From positions 1-58,837 of IMG/VR virus record IMGVR_UViG_3300028025_002566: a stretch of 58,837 bases of DNA. One strand, 5' to 3'. The position numbers and the translations under genes are program-made. Shown here piece after piece: positions 16,781-27,000 of the stretch; position 1 is the first letter of the stretch, and the number at the start of each line of letters is the position of its first letter. This DNA comes from a virus. The notes below the pieces were generated by a model. That model was not told the origin of the DNA. It did no database searches and worked only from the letters and a program-made list of their open reading frames with translations.

Positions 16781-17464
16781 TTGAAAAGAGTACATAAGCA
16801 GCGCAGTGAACGTATTCATAGAGATGAACGTTCATTTCATATTCAACCAAAAACGGAAAATCAACGTCTATTACTAGATGCTATTAATGAATTCCCTATT
16901 ACCGTCACTCTAGGCGCTGCTGGTGTTGGTAAAACTTATTGTGCTGCTTCTAAAGTAGCTCAATTATATTTAACAGGTAAGTATGATCATATTATCCTTA
17001 CCCGTAGTAACGTACCTACAGGGAGATCTTTAGGATTTTTCCCCGGTGATATTAATGAAAAGTTAACCCCTTGGTTATTACCATTAATCAGTGTACTTGA
17101 AAAACAATTAGGTAAAACTAAATACGACTATATCTTAGAAAAGAATATTATTCAATTACAACCTCTTGAAACAATTAGAGGCAGATCATTTGAAAATTCT
17201 TTAGTATTAGTTGATGAATGTCAAAACCTTACAATCGAAGAATTAAAAGCTATTACAACACGACTAGGTGAAAACTCTAAGATGATTCTTATGGGTGACG
17301 CTACTCAATCAGATATTGATAATGGCTCTAATATTATTAAGTTCTGTAAGATTTGTGAGAAACATAATATTGAAATTCCTATTGTACGGTTTACAGTAGA
17401 CGATATTGTAAGGTCAGATATTGTTGGGCAATTAGTAAGAGCCTTCATTAAAGAAAAGATTTAA
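16781..17464 (+). CDS. phoH: PhoH-like ATPase
   Basis: The 227-residue product carries Walker A (GAAGVGKT, about 48-55), Walker B (LVDECQN, about 146-152) and the PhoH-typical GRSLGFFPGDINEKL and MGDATQSD blocks. PhoH proteins are RNA helicase-like ATPases widespread in aquatic phages; the benefit to the phage is not settled. No ATG fits; TTG at 16781 follows AAGGA with 7-base spacing, so a TTG start is called. It may be expressed at a deliberately low level. Confidence 0.88.
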   Translation: MKRVHKQRSERIHRDERSFHIQPKTENQRLLLDAINEFPITVTLGAAGVGKTYCAASKVAQLYLTGKYDHIILTRSNVPTGRSLGFFPGDINEKLTPWLLPLISVLEKQLGKTKYDYILEKNIIQLQPLETIRGRSFENSLVLVDECQNLTIEELKAITTRLGENSKMILMGDATQSDIDNGSNIIKFCKICEKHNIEIPIVRFTVDDIVRSDIVGQLVRAFIKEKI

Positions 17465-17478
17465 TATGGAGATCGTAT

Positions 17479-19008
17479 ATGGCAGAACAAATTAAACAAT
17501 TAGGTGCTGGTGGTTTAAATACAGATACACCCCAAATGATCGTACCACCAAACACCTTTACAGATGTTCTTAATGTACGATTTTATGATGATTCAGTTCA
17601 AACAACAACAGGTGAAACTACAGGTGAAGTAGTAAGTATTGCACCTAACTTTGGAGTTCACTGGAGACGGCCTGATCAAGGCTATAATATATTTGCAAAA
17701 AATGGTAACTTTATTAGAGTAGATTCTGCAGGTAACCAATCAAGTATGTTTAGTTCAGCTAGCTCTGAATATTCAAATAGTGATTGGCAATTCACTTACT
17801 TTAATGGTGGTTACGCTATTGTGTTCAACAATGGTAAATCAACCCCATTATATTGTTTATACGGTAGTATTACTGCAGACAATGCTCTTCAACCGTTACC
17901 CGGTTGGAATTATTCTGAAGGACTTACAGTTACAGCTAAAGTAATTAGAGCATTAAACTATTCATTAGTAGCTGGTAATTTAACTATTAGTTCTGGTGGT
18001 ACAATTACTTATGCACCAGGTACTATTAGGATATCTGTACAAGCACCTACAGGTGGTATTCCCCAAACATGGCAGCCCGGTTTAACTACAGATACTGCCG
18101 ATGAATTTGAATTATCCTCAACATCACCAGTCCTTGATATGGCTAGTCTCAGAGGTAATATGTTTATTTATACTTCTGATAGTATTAGCATGTTAACTAT
18201 TAATCAAGGTAGGGCTAACGTATCAGGTTATTCAGACTCATATGGTATTTTAAATACAGACTGTGTAGTTGAATTTGAAGGTAAACATTTTGTTGTAGAT
18301 AATAATGACATCTATATTCATGCAGGTTCAGGGCAAATTGAACCTATTGCAGATGGGAAAGTTAAAAGATATTTCTTTAGTAACTTAAACAGATCTTATA
18401 TTAATAAAGTACAAGTAATTAGAAATCCATTCTATAAAGAAATTTGGATTAATTACCCTAAGGGTAGTTCTACTGTTTGTAACGAATCATTAATTTTTAA
18501 TTATAAAAGTAATACCTGGACTAAACGGCAATTAGCAAATGTATCTTGGATGTTTAATGGACCGAGTAATATTGCTAACCAATGGCAATATAGTAATAAA
18601 GTATTGTATATGACTACAGATAATGCACAAACATTAATTACTGATGACTCTTATGTTATGTGGAATGGTACTGGATTAGTATCATATGAATCTTATGTTG
18701 AAAAAAGAAAATTAAATACTGGCCAAATTGAAGGTAGTACTTTAATTAGTTCCTTATACACAGTATTTGATATGGTACCCGTTGATTCTGAAATTAATAT
18801 TTATGTGAAGAGTCAAAACAATTATACAGATAATCCTGCTTTTACTTCAGAAGATTTATTTGTTTTCCAACCCAATAACCAAAGATCACAAGGTTATAAA
18901 ATTGACCCAAGAGCTAATGGTCGTATTATGAATTTTAAAATATCCTCTATGGGTAATTGGAGGTTACCATTGTACGCATTTGACGCTAAAGCAGCTGACC
19001 GGAGGTAA
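17479..19008 (+). CDS. Tail nozzle / tail tube protein (T7 gp12-like)
   Basis: In 509 residues, the opening LGAGGLNTDTPQMIVPPNTF followed by a region of short beta repeats, and the block VVEFEGKHFVVDNNDIYIHA with later segments about trajectories of sheets, are typical of podovirus nozzle proteins that form the lower tail. GGAGATCGTAT precedes the ATG. The adjacent downstream gene is another tail protein. Assignment by pattern and size. Confidence 0.75.
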   Translation: MAEQIKQLGAGGLNTDTPQMIVPPNTFTDVLNVRFYDDSVQTTTGETTGEVVSIAPNFGVHWRRPDQGYNIFAKNGNFIRVDSAGNQSSMFSSASSEYSNSDWQFTYFNGGYAIVFNNGKSTPLYCLYGSITADNALQPLPGWNYSEGLTVTAKVIRALNYSLVAGNLTISSGGTITYAPGTIRISVQAPTGGIPQTWQPGLTTDTADEFELSSTSPVLDMASLRGNMFIYTSDSISMLTINQGRANVSGYSDSYGILNTDCVVEFEGKHFVVDNNDIYIHAGSGQIEPIADGKVKRYFFSNLNRSYINKVQVIRNPFYKEIWINYPKGSSTVCNESLIFNYKSNTWTKRQLANVSWMFNGPSNIANQWQYSNKVLYMTTDNAQTLITDDSYVMWNGTGLVSYESYVEKRKLNTGQIEGSTLISSLYTVFDMVPVDSEINIYVKSQNNYTDNPAFTSEDLFVFQPNNQRSQGYKIDPRANGRIMNFKISSMGNWRLPLYAFDAKAADRR

Positions 19009-19010
19009 TT

Positions 19011-21158
19011 ATGTTTTTAATCCCACCATATACGGGTAATGCTGATTTAGATTCTTATTTATATAATGTATATTTAGGAATTAATTCACTACAAGAATCT
19101 CAAGGTATTAATGTGGATGAAGGTACAGGTATTATTACCGATCCTAACAACAATATATTAGGTTTCTTGTATAGATATCTTAGTATTAAATACGCTGATG
19201 ATAATGTAGGTACTGGATTATCCGATGTACCAACAAGTAAATTATATTTTGGAGTGTATAATACTAATCAATCGGTAGAATCAACTAACCCTGCAGATTA
19301 TACTTGGATTGCGGTTGATGGTGGGTTTAGTACTGATAAACTATTATGGGTTTTAAAACAAGGTAACAGACAGGTAAGTTTCTTTGTTGGTGCTGAATAT
19401 CCAGATGAAGCCAATTGGATATTAGCCCCCGTAAGATCCCTAGATTTAGATAGATTAACCATAGAATATAATAAATATTTAACAGTTCGTTACGCAGATG
19501 ATTCTGCAGGTAATGGTTTATCTACAAGCCCTGTAAATAAAAGTTTTTATGGTATTTATACTAATACTGTTGAAGTAGCTTCTACTGATCCAAATGATTA
19601 CGAATGGTCACCATTCAATTTTGGTACTACATTTGAGTTATATTATCGTTGTTACGGTGGTAGAAGTATTGATATTCAACCGTATGATAATAAACCTATT
19701 GGGTTGCTATTACTCAAAGATAATACCTTTTTAAATCTTGATGTAATTACATTTAGTGTTACAGATAAGATTGGCATTATTAATGAATCACCCTTAAGTA
19801 TTATTTCACCTACTCGGTACCTATTAGTAAAGTATGCCGATAGTGCTACTGGTACAAATATTTCTTCAGCATCTATTGGTAAAACTTATTTTGGATTATT
19901 ATCTTCAGATGTATTATATGATAACGTAAGTCCAAGTGATTTTATTTGGTTTACTGCTAATGGTACCTTTGGGCCTGAGTCTAAGAAACTTTGGTTTAGA
20001 AGTGTTGGTAATAACATAATTACCTTTGATAATAATAACGAAGCACCAGACACTACTGGTTGGTTTGACGTTACAGTACAAAGTAATCCTTACAATTATA
20101 TTGATGCATATAGTCGTTCAGGTATTGTTGTTACCGACTTAACTTCCCCTACAGATGGTCGTCTAGGTTATACCCAAACATCTGCTGGTGTTTATAATAT
20201 TAACCTTGACCCATATGGTACAGGCGCAGATACTGGTGGATTCTCTTTTGACCCATCTACTACTGCAGAAATTAACGTAGATCAGTTTGGTAGAATTATT
20301 TCTGCTGGTGCTTTAGACCAAGTTAGATTTAGTTTAGGTATGGTTAACGCAGCTTCTGGTCAATCTGTATTTACATTTTCTAATGCACAACCTGATCAAA
20401 TATTCTTTTTCAAAAATGGTATATTACTTCAGAGCGGTACTGATTATACAAGAACATCTACTAATATTACATTAACACAGGCATGTGTTGGTGGAGAATC
20501 TATGATGGCTTATTATATTAGGTTAATTGATGCTGTAACCTCTTTAGATAAAGTACCTTTTACCACAAGTTACATTAGCCTTAGTAATGGTCAAACAATA
20601 ATTCCAAGAACATCTGTTGATGGTAGTGAATTGTTGTTTATTAATGGTGTTCTTGTAGTTGATACTCAATACACTTATTTAGCAGGTAATTCTGGATATC
20701 AATTAAACTCACCAGCTACAGGTGGTACACTTACTGTTATTGAGTTTGTAAAGAATAATGCTAATACACTTATCTTTACAGAGAACTATACTGAAAAATT
20801 ATCTGGTACAGATATAATTACTTACCCTACTCCTTATCAAAGAAATTCTTCTTTAATCTGGTTTAATGGTGTATTATTAAAACCAACCTCAGATTATAGT
20901 ATTCCCGGAGCTTCTGATTTAGTTTATAATGCAGAATTAATTGGTGTATTAGATTATGCTGGTCAGCCAGCTCAATACGCTTCTTTTGTAAGTGCTGGTC
21001 CTGCATCTGTTGGTTCATTAAGTTCTGCTGGTGTACTCGGTTTTGATGTACCAATTGAAATTGAAAAGAAAACAACCATTAAAGATATGTTCTTAGAATT
21101 ACAATTTCAAATTGAAGAATTACAACAAGAGGTTAAAAGATTAAAAGGTGATTTATGA
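19011..21158 (+). CDS. Tail fibre or tail appendage protein
   Basis: The 715-residue product is beta-rich, with at least three copies of a block like RYADDSAGNGLSTSPVNKSF (about 160, and variants near 60 and 275), so it contains internal repeats of roughly 105 residues. The C-terminus is a coiled coil (LELQFQIEELQQEVKRLKGD). It overlaps the next fibre gene by 4 bases. It probably links the nozzle to the distal adhesin at 21155. Confidence 0.7.
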   Translation: MFLIPPYTGNADLDSYLYNVYLGINSLQESQGINVDEGTGIITDPNNNILGFLYRYLSIKYADDNVGTGLSDVPTSKLYFGVYNTNQSVESTNPADYTWIAVDGGFSTDKLLWVLKQGNRQVSFFVGAEYPDEANWILAPVRSLDLDRLTIEYNKYLTVRYADDSAGNGLSTSPVNKSFYGIYTNTVEVASTDPNDYEWSPFNFGTTFELYYRCYGGRSIDIQPYDNKPIGLLLLKDNTFLNLDVITFSVTDKIGIINESPLSIISPTRYLLVKYADSATGTNISSASIGKTYFGLLSSDVLYDNVSPSDFIWFTANGTFGPESKKLWFRSVGNNIITFDNNNEAPDTTGWFDVTVQSNPYNYIDAYSRSGIVVTDLTSPTDGRLGYTQTSAGVYNINLDPYGTGADTGGFSFDPSTTAEINVDQFGRIISAGALDQVRFSLGMVNAASGQSVFTFSNAQPDQIFFFKNGILLQSGTDYTRTSTNITLTQACVGGESMMAYYIRLIDAVTSLDKVPFTTSYISLSNGQTIIPRTSVDGSELLFINGVLVVDTQYTYLAGNSGYQLNSPATGGTLTVIEFVKNNANTLIFTENYTEKLSGTDIITYPTPYQRNSSLIWFNGVLLKPTSDYSIPGASDLVYNAELIGVLDYAGQPAQYASFVSAGPASVGSLSSAGVLGFDVPIEIEKKTTIKDMFLELQFQIEELQQEVKRLKGDL

Positions 21159-22159
21159 CACAAGCAATTAATTTAGCTAACTTTGCTAATAATTTAAATA
21201 GCTCGGGGCAAGTTGACCCAAATGCGTTAAGCACAGTAGTTCCTATCGCTAAGGGTGGTACTAATGCATCAACCGCAGCAGATGCAAGAACAAGTCTTAA
21301 TGTTCCCACAAGGACTGGGGGGGATTCTTCTGGTACTTGGCCTATTGGTATCTCTGGTAATGCAGCCACGGTTACTAATGGCGTTTATACAACTGGTAAC
21401 CAAACAATTGGCGGCACAAAAACTTTTACTAGCGGTATAAAGTTTAATGATGACACCGTACAAACAACTGCTGCTGTTACTCCGACAACTAACGTTCAAA
21501 CATTTAACAGCACTGGAACTTGGACAAAACCAACTGCCGGGCAAACAATGGCTCGTATCCAAGTTTGGGGAGGTGGCGGTGGTGGTTCTCGTTTTACCTC
21601 TAATGATGGTACATCTGGTGGTGGTGGTGGTGGGTATAACGAAACCACAATTCCTATTTCTTATTTAGCTGCAACAGTGACAGCAACTGTTGGTAGTGGT
21701 GGTACGGGAGCAACAAGTAGCGGCGTGGGTGGTACTGGTGGTACGTCCTCTTTTGCCCTTGCTACTTCGTTTATGGGAAGATCTACTGTCGCCGCCTATG
21801 GTGGAGGAGGAGGTCAGGCTGGAGCACAAAATGGTTCAAGTGGAGGTGGAGCACAACTTTCTGCTGGTGCCCCGGGTAGTGGCGCTTCTTCAAACGGGAT
21901 TCCTTACAGTGATAATTGGTCTGGTGGGCGAGGTACGGGGTCAACAACCGAAGGCGGGACGTCTGATGGGGGAAATAGTTTATTTGGCGGGGGAGGTGGC
22001 TGTTGTAACGGAGCTACTGCTGGAGTAAGCCTTTATGGTGGTGCTGGTGGTGCCGGTGCTGCAGGAACCCAACCCGGTGGTGGTGGTGGATCAAAAGTAA
22101 CTGCTAACTTAAACGGATCTAACGGCGGCGCTGGTCGAATCATTGTAACTTGCTGGTAA
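21155..22159 (+). CDS. Distal tail adhesin with polyglycine domain
   Basis: In 334 residues, an N-terminal fibre part carries VPIAKGGTNASTAADARTSL and GTKTFTSGIKFNDDTVQTTA, a widespread trimeric fibre module. The C-terminal half is dominated by glycine runs (IQVWGGGGGGSRF, SGGGGGGYNE and others). Such Gly-rich segments resemble the polyglycine sandwich adhesins known from T-even gp38, which bind host surface proteins. The gene is more GC-rich than its neighbours, a sign of module exchange. Confidence 0.75.
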   Translation: MTQAINLANFANNLNSSGQVDPNALSTVVPIAKGGTNASTAADARTSLNVPTRTGGDSSGTWPIGISGNAATVTNGVYTTGNQTIGGTKTFTSGIKFNDDTVQTTAAVTPTTNVQTFNSTGTWTKPTAGQTMARIQVWGGGGGGSRFTSNDGTSGGGGGGYNETTIPISYLAATVTATVGSGGTGATSSGVGGTGGTSSFALATSFMGRSTVAAYGGGGGQAGAQNGSSGGGAQLSAGAPGSGASSNGIPYSDNWSGGRGTGSTTEGGTSDGGNSLFGGGGGCCNGATAGVSLYGGAGGAGAAGTQPGGGGGSKVTANLNGSNGGAGRIIVTCW

Positions 22160-22168
22160 GGAACTTAA

Positions 22169-22384
22169 ATGAATTTAAACGATTACGCTTATTACAATGT
22201 TAACACAGGATTAATTGAAAACGTTATCTGGATTGATGATGAAATTGTATCTACACTTGTTTGGCCTGAAGGCTACGCTATTGTAGACATTCCTCAAAAT
22301 GGTATTGCTGGTGAATGGTCAATGTGCGGTATTGGATGGTCATATATTAATGATCAATTTATTGAACCATTAGCACCAGTATAA
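22169..22384 (+). CDS. 71-aa protein after adhesin
   Basis: TAAGGAACTTAA precedes the ATG. It reads MNLNDYAYYNVNTGLIENV, then WPEGYAIVDIP and a Trp-rich C-terminal half (GEWSMCGIGWSYIND). Position after the adhesin suggests a fibre chaperone or cap, as with the gene at 14089. No family known. Confidence 0.6.
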   Translation: MNLNDYAYYNVNTGLIENVIWIDDEIVSTLVWPEGYAIVDIPQNGIAGEWSMCGIGWSYINDQFIEPLAPV

Positions 22385-22401
22385 CCTATTATAAATTAAA
22401 T

Positions 22402-22818
22402 ATGATTATTCAACAACTAACCAAAGAACAAACCATAGAGAACTGGCCTACATTATCCAGATACCTACGACAAGTAATTGAGCATGGACAAGGAGAGTCT
22501 ACACTAACTGACTACTTAACTAAAGTACTTGTTAATATTGCTCAATGTTGGGCAGTTGTTGATCATGGTATTATTGTAGGTGTAGGATTAACTGAATTCC
22601 TACAATACACACAACACAAAACACTTCATATTATTGCTTTTAGTGGCAGTAACTTTGAAGAACAATCTAAAGTCTTTCCAACTGTGGAGCAGTTTGCTCG
22701 GGACAATGGTTGTAAAGCAATTGAACAATGGGGTAGACAAGGTTGGGCTAAAGTCCTACCTCAATACGTTCCCGGATTTAAGCAAGCCTACGTGGTAATG
22801 CGAAAGGATTTAGAATGA
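22402..22818 (+). CDS. Acetyltransferase-fold virion protein (T7 gp13-like)
   Basis: In 138 residues, the block EQFARDNGCKAIEQWGRQGW with AHIIAF-like strands before it follows the N-acetyltransferase-fold pattern of T7 gp13, a small protein needed for assembly of the internal virion core. It lies directly before genes with internal-core character, as in T7. Acetyl-CoA binding residues are not obvious, so enzymatic activity is doubtful. Confidence 0.6.
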   Translation: MIIQQLTKEQTIENWPTLSRYLRQVIEHGQGESTLTDYLTKVLVNIAQCWAVVDHGIIVGVGLTEFLQYTQHKTLHIIAFSGSNFEEQSKVFPTVEQFARDNGCKAIEQWGRQGWAKVLPQYVPGFKQAYVVMRKDLE

Positions 22819-23468
22819 AATATAAATTAGTTAAAAAATATGGTGGTGGAGGTGGTAACCCTCAAACGATTGAAACAATCCCTGATTGGGCAAAACCTGC
22901 CTTACAGCAAGTACAAGGGGAAGCAAAAAATTTATACGAGTCAGGCGACTTAGGTAAAGTAGCTGGTGCTACAGCTAACCAAGAAACCGCTTTTGGTATG
23001 GGTGATACTATATCCAATACAGGTAATACTGGCCTTGAAACATTGGCACAACAACAAGAACGATTAAAGCAAATGGCTGAAACGGGCGGTGCTGCTGAGT
23101 TACAAGACGCGCTGAAGCTAGATGTTGGAATGTCATCTGCTAACTTAGGTAGCCAATTTGGTTCTGGCGGTGTACTTGGTTCTGCCAGACATGCTCTTGC
23201 AGAGAAAACTTCAGAAGATGCGGCTAAAGCTAAATTCGCTCAACAAGTAATTACTAACAAGGCTGGTGCTGAAGCAGCTCTTGGTACTTCAGTTGGTCAA
23301 GGTGTATCTACTGCGGGTACTACTGCATCTAATCTAACTAAATTAGGTTCTGAAGAACGTAACATTAATCAACAACAGTTAGATGCCGATTGGCAAGCAT
23401 TACAACGTTATGCTTCTACAACATATGGTAATCCCGCAAGACAGCAGGGTGTTAGTGGAGGTAAATGA
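22815..23468 (+). CDS. Internal virion protein (T7 gp14-position)
   Basis: A 217-residue protein, helical and Gly/Ala-rich (GGVLGSARHALAEKTSEDAA), starting MKYKLVKKYGGGGGN and ending RQQGVSGGK. It overlaps both neighbours by 4 bases. Size and order correspond to the T7 gp14 ejection protein, which inserts in the outer membrane. Similarity is contextual; no motif is certain. Confidence 0.6.
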   Translation: MKYKLVKKYGGGGGNPQTIETIPDWAKPALQQVQGEAKNLYESGDLGKVAGATANQETAFGMGDTISNTGNTGLETLAQQQERLKQMAETGGAAELQDALKLDVGMSSANLGSQFGSGGVLGSARHALAEKTSEDAAKAKFAQQVITNKAGAEAALGTSVGQGVSTAGTTASNLTKLGSEERNINQQQLDADWQALQRYASTTYGNPARQQGVSGGK

Positions 23469-24010
23469 TGTACGAACAAGATCCTTGGTCATGGGTTAAC
23501 CAACAAAAACCAGTTGCTCCATTAGGCGCGTCCATTCAACCCTCTCAAGAACAAGCACCCGGTGTATTGTATACACAACCAGATCCATTAGAACAACAAT
23601 TGCAATCTATGGCTGTAGGTAAAGGCGTTGATGCTGCTGCTACTGGCTTAAGTGCAGGATATAAAGCAGCTATGGCACCTGCTGTAGTTGCTCCTTTATC
23701 AGCAGGATCAGTATTAGGTACATCAGCACCGGCAATGTCACTTGCACCCGCTGCTACCACTGCAGCTACTGAAGGTCTTATTGCTTCTGGTATTCCCGGT
23801 TTAGCTGCCCCATTAGCTTCTACTACTGCTACAGGTGCTGCTCTTGCAGGTACGGGTACTGCAGCTACCGGTGGCGCATTAGCCTCTACTGGTGCTGCTG
23901 CAGGTACTGGAGCTGCTATGGTTGGCGGTGAGGCTGCATTAGCCGCATTAGGCCCAGTTGGTTGGGCTATTGGTGCTGGTTTACTGGCAAAGAAATTAGG
24001 AATTTTCTAA
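23468..24010 (+). CDS. Ala/Gly-rich virion protein, probable membrane-active ejection protein
   Basis: The start used is the second of two adjacent ATGs (MYEQDPWSWVNQQ, 180 residues); the first, at 23465, overlaps the previous stop. From about residue 50 the sequence is almost entirely small and hydrophobic residues (ASTTATGAALAGTGTAATGG, then LAALGPVGWAIGAGLLAKKL). Such composition suits insertion in a membrane during DNA ejection. AAGGAGATACT follows for the next gene. Confidence 0.55.
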   Translation: MYEQDPWSWVNQQKPVAPLGASIQPSQEQAPGVLYTQPDPLEQQLQSMAVGKGVDAAATGLSAGYKAAMAPAVVAPLSAGSVLGTSAPAMSLAPAATTAATEGLIASGIPGLAAPLASTTATGAALAGTGTAATGGALASTGAAAGTGAAMVGGEAALAALGPVGWAIGAGLLAKKLGIF

Positions 24011-24019
24011 GGAGATACT

Positions 24020-27000
24020 ATGGGTCCGCTTAGCGCAAAACAATATAGAGAATATTTAAAGCTTGGTGCAGATGAACAGCGTAAGAATGCTGCATTTACT
24101 CAAGAACAACAACGTAAAGATCAGCTACATCAGCTAAAGCTTAAAGAGGCTGGTGCCAAAGCGTCCCAAGGTATTGCTCACAAAGAAGAAAACCATGCGA
24201 TGAAGTTAGCTGAAGGTACTGTAAAAGTACCACGCATTAACAGACAGAAACTTGGTTTACCCTCTATGAATCCATTAGCGGATTCAGAAATATTAGGGCA
24301 AGGGCAAAGACGTTTACCCGGTATGATGCCTAAGGGTACTGATACAGTCCCTGCTATGCTCACACCCGGTGAAGCTGTTATTCCAGCTCCTGCTGCACAA
24401 AACCCTAAAAATAAAAAAGCCATTAAGAAAATGGTTAAAGAGGGTCGTAATAAAAATAAAATTATGGGTTATGCCGATGGTACTGAATATGTACAAGAAC
24501 AGGTACAACCATTAACAATCCAAGATCCACGGATGGGTTATACTGCACCTATGTATGAAGGTAAGTACATTGAAAACATTCCTACTCGTAGTAATAATCC
24601 CGGTAATCTTATGTATGCTGGTCAGCCCAATGCTATTCCCGGTGTACCTAAACCCGGTGGCGGTAGCTTTGCTCTCTTTGCTAATCCTCAATCTGGTATT
24701 GAAGCTTTAGAACGACAAGTAACAAAGAACACACAAGAACGTGGCCAAAACATTAAACAAATGATGGCTAAATACGCACCTAAGGGTGAAAATAATACTG
24801 CAAAGTATGTTAAGAACCTATCTAAAGAGATTGGTGTCAGCCCAACAGCAAAGGTTCCAATGGATAAAGTACCCGCATTGTCTCGTGCTATTAGTAAGTT
24901 TGAAGGTTACAAAGGTGAGTACTATTCTGATGGTACTACCGGCGTTAAGTACTATAATGATGGTAACGTATCTGTTCCCTTTGATGCTACTACCCAAGAA
25001 ATCCCTGTATATGTACCTCAATTATCATTAGGTACTCCAGCACCTGATCCAAGACTCTTAACTAATGCAGTACCTATTAATACTGCTGTACCCGTAGCTG
25101 TTGCTCCTTTAGCAAATACAGGTCAAGAAGCAGCCTTAACAGTAGCTCAAAGGCATAACAACCCCGGTAACCTAATCTTTGTTGGTCAAAAAGGTGCTGT
25201 TAAAGGTGAACCCAAAGCTGGTGGTGGCTATTGGGCAAGATTTGAAACACCAGAATCTGGTAGACAAGCTTTAGAAAATCAAATTAAATTAGATACTCAA
25301 GAAAGAGGTCTGACTTTATTTGATACTATGAATAAGTATGCACCTGCTGGTGACAGAAATAACCCTTCTGCGTATGCCAAGACTATTGGTGATAAATTAG
25401 GTATTTCATTAAGTGACAAAGTACCCTCTGATAAGATTGGTTTAATGGCTGATGTTATTACCAGTGTTGAGAGTGGTGGTAAATATAAAACAAATAATAA
25501 CGTTGTTGCCAGTACCCTTACCCCTGCTGAGTCAGATGAATTAGCTACTCTAAAGAAAGTAGTATCCAGCAATATTTATCCAGCTAATGAGGTTGGTAAA
25601 GCTCGTATGCGTATTCAAGAGCTTGAGAATAAAGCATTAAACGTACCTAGACCACAAGCTACCCCAGAGCAAAAACAATGGGCCGATGAGCGAAGAGGTA
25701 CTGTTAAACCTGATGTTGCACAACGAGTCGCAGCTATTGATGCTATGGTTCCTGCTGCAGTATTACCAGCTAACGAAGGTAATGTACCTCCTGCTGTTAT
25801 GCCTCCACAATTACCTGAGGCACCTTCTGTAAGCCAAGAAGTACCTAAAGATACTGCCGCATTTGATGCTATGATTGCTGGTTTCTCTCAACAGGTAGCA
25901 CCTCAAATTCAAGAAGCTACTAAGCAAGCAGAAAAGATTGTTGATCCTGTAGAAAAGAAATCTTTCTTAGAAAACTTTATTGCCGGTATTTATGGTGGTG
26001 ATAAGAGTTTATTTAATGATAAAGATCTTGCTCGATTTGCTGTAGTTGCTGCGGGTGGTTTACTAACTGGCGGTTCTGTAGGCGGTTCATTAAGATTTGC
26101 TGCTAAGGATACTCTAATTAGTGCTGACAGACGTAATGTTGCTCAAGCACAGCAGGACTTTGAACGTGAAAAGATTAAAGCAGTTGATGATCGTACTGAG
26201 CGTAATAAGTTAATTGATCAAGGTTATGAACCAGCTAATATTGATAAGTATTTAAAATCAAGAACAATTGATGATCTTGGTTCACCTAAAACAACTTATT
26301 CATTTAAAGAAACTGGTAAACAATACACTATTGATCGTGGCCCACAGTCAGGTATGGTATTCCAAGTAGTTGAAGCAACAACCAAAACTGGTAAAGGTGC
26401 TGGTGATACTATTCAAATGATAATTGACCCACGTACTAATAATAAGGTACCCTTAAGTTCTTTCCAAGCTAATGCACAAAAGTTAGGTTATAACGTAGTA
26501 GATTATTCTTCTGCAACACATTCACCTACAGCTAAAGCTAATCGGGTAAAAGAATGGGTTGAGAAAGATGCTAACACTATTGCTGACCAAGCACTAGAAC
26601 AAGTGTATGGTGCTTCTAAAGTAAAAGATAAACCTAATACTGCAAGAGCTAACGTACCTACGTCATCCGCTATTGGTGCTCAAGCTGCTTCATTCTTTAA
26701 GTCTATTGGTTTTGAACCAAGTGACTCTGGTGAAATGCTTGAAGGTAAAAACATTATGAACGTAGCTGTACAGGATATGATCAATGATCAGCAGACTCGT
26801 AAAGTAAAAGTAACAGACATTACACCTTATTTAAGCCGTTCAATGATTACAGTTCGTTCAGGTATTAACCCTGATTTATTTAAGATTGGTGCTGGTGATA
26901 AAGCTAAAGTAATGCCGCCTGAAAAGATTGTTCAGTTAGATTACTTAGTTAAACAAGCATCTTCTGATTTGGGTGGTGGTCAAACTAATGCTGCTGCACA

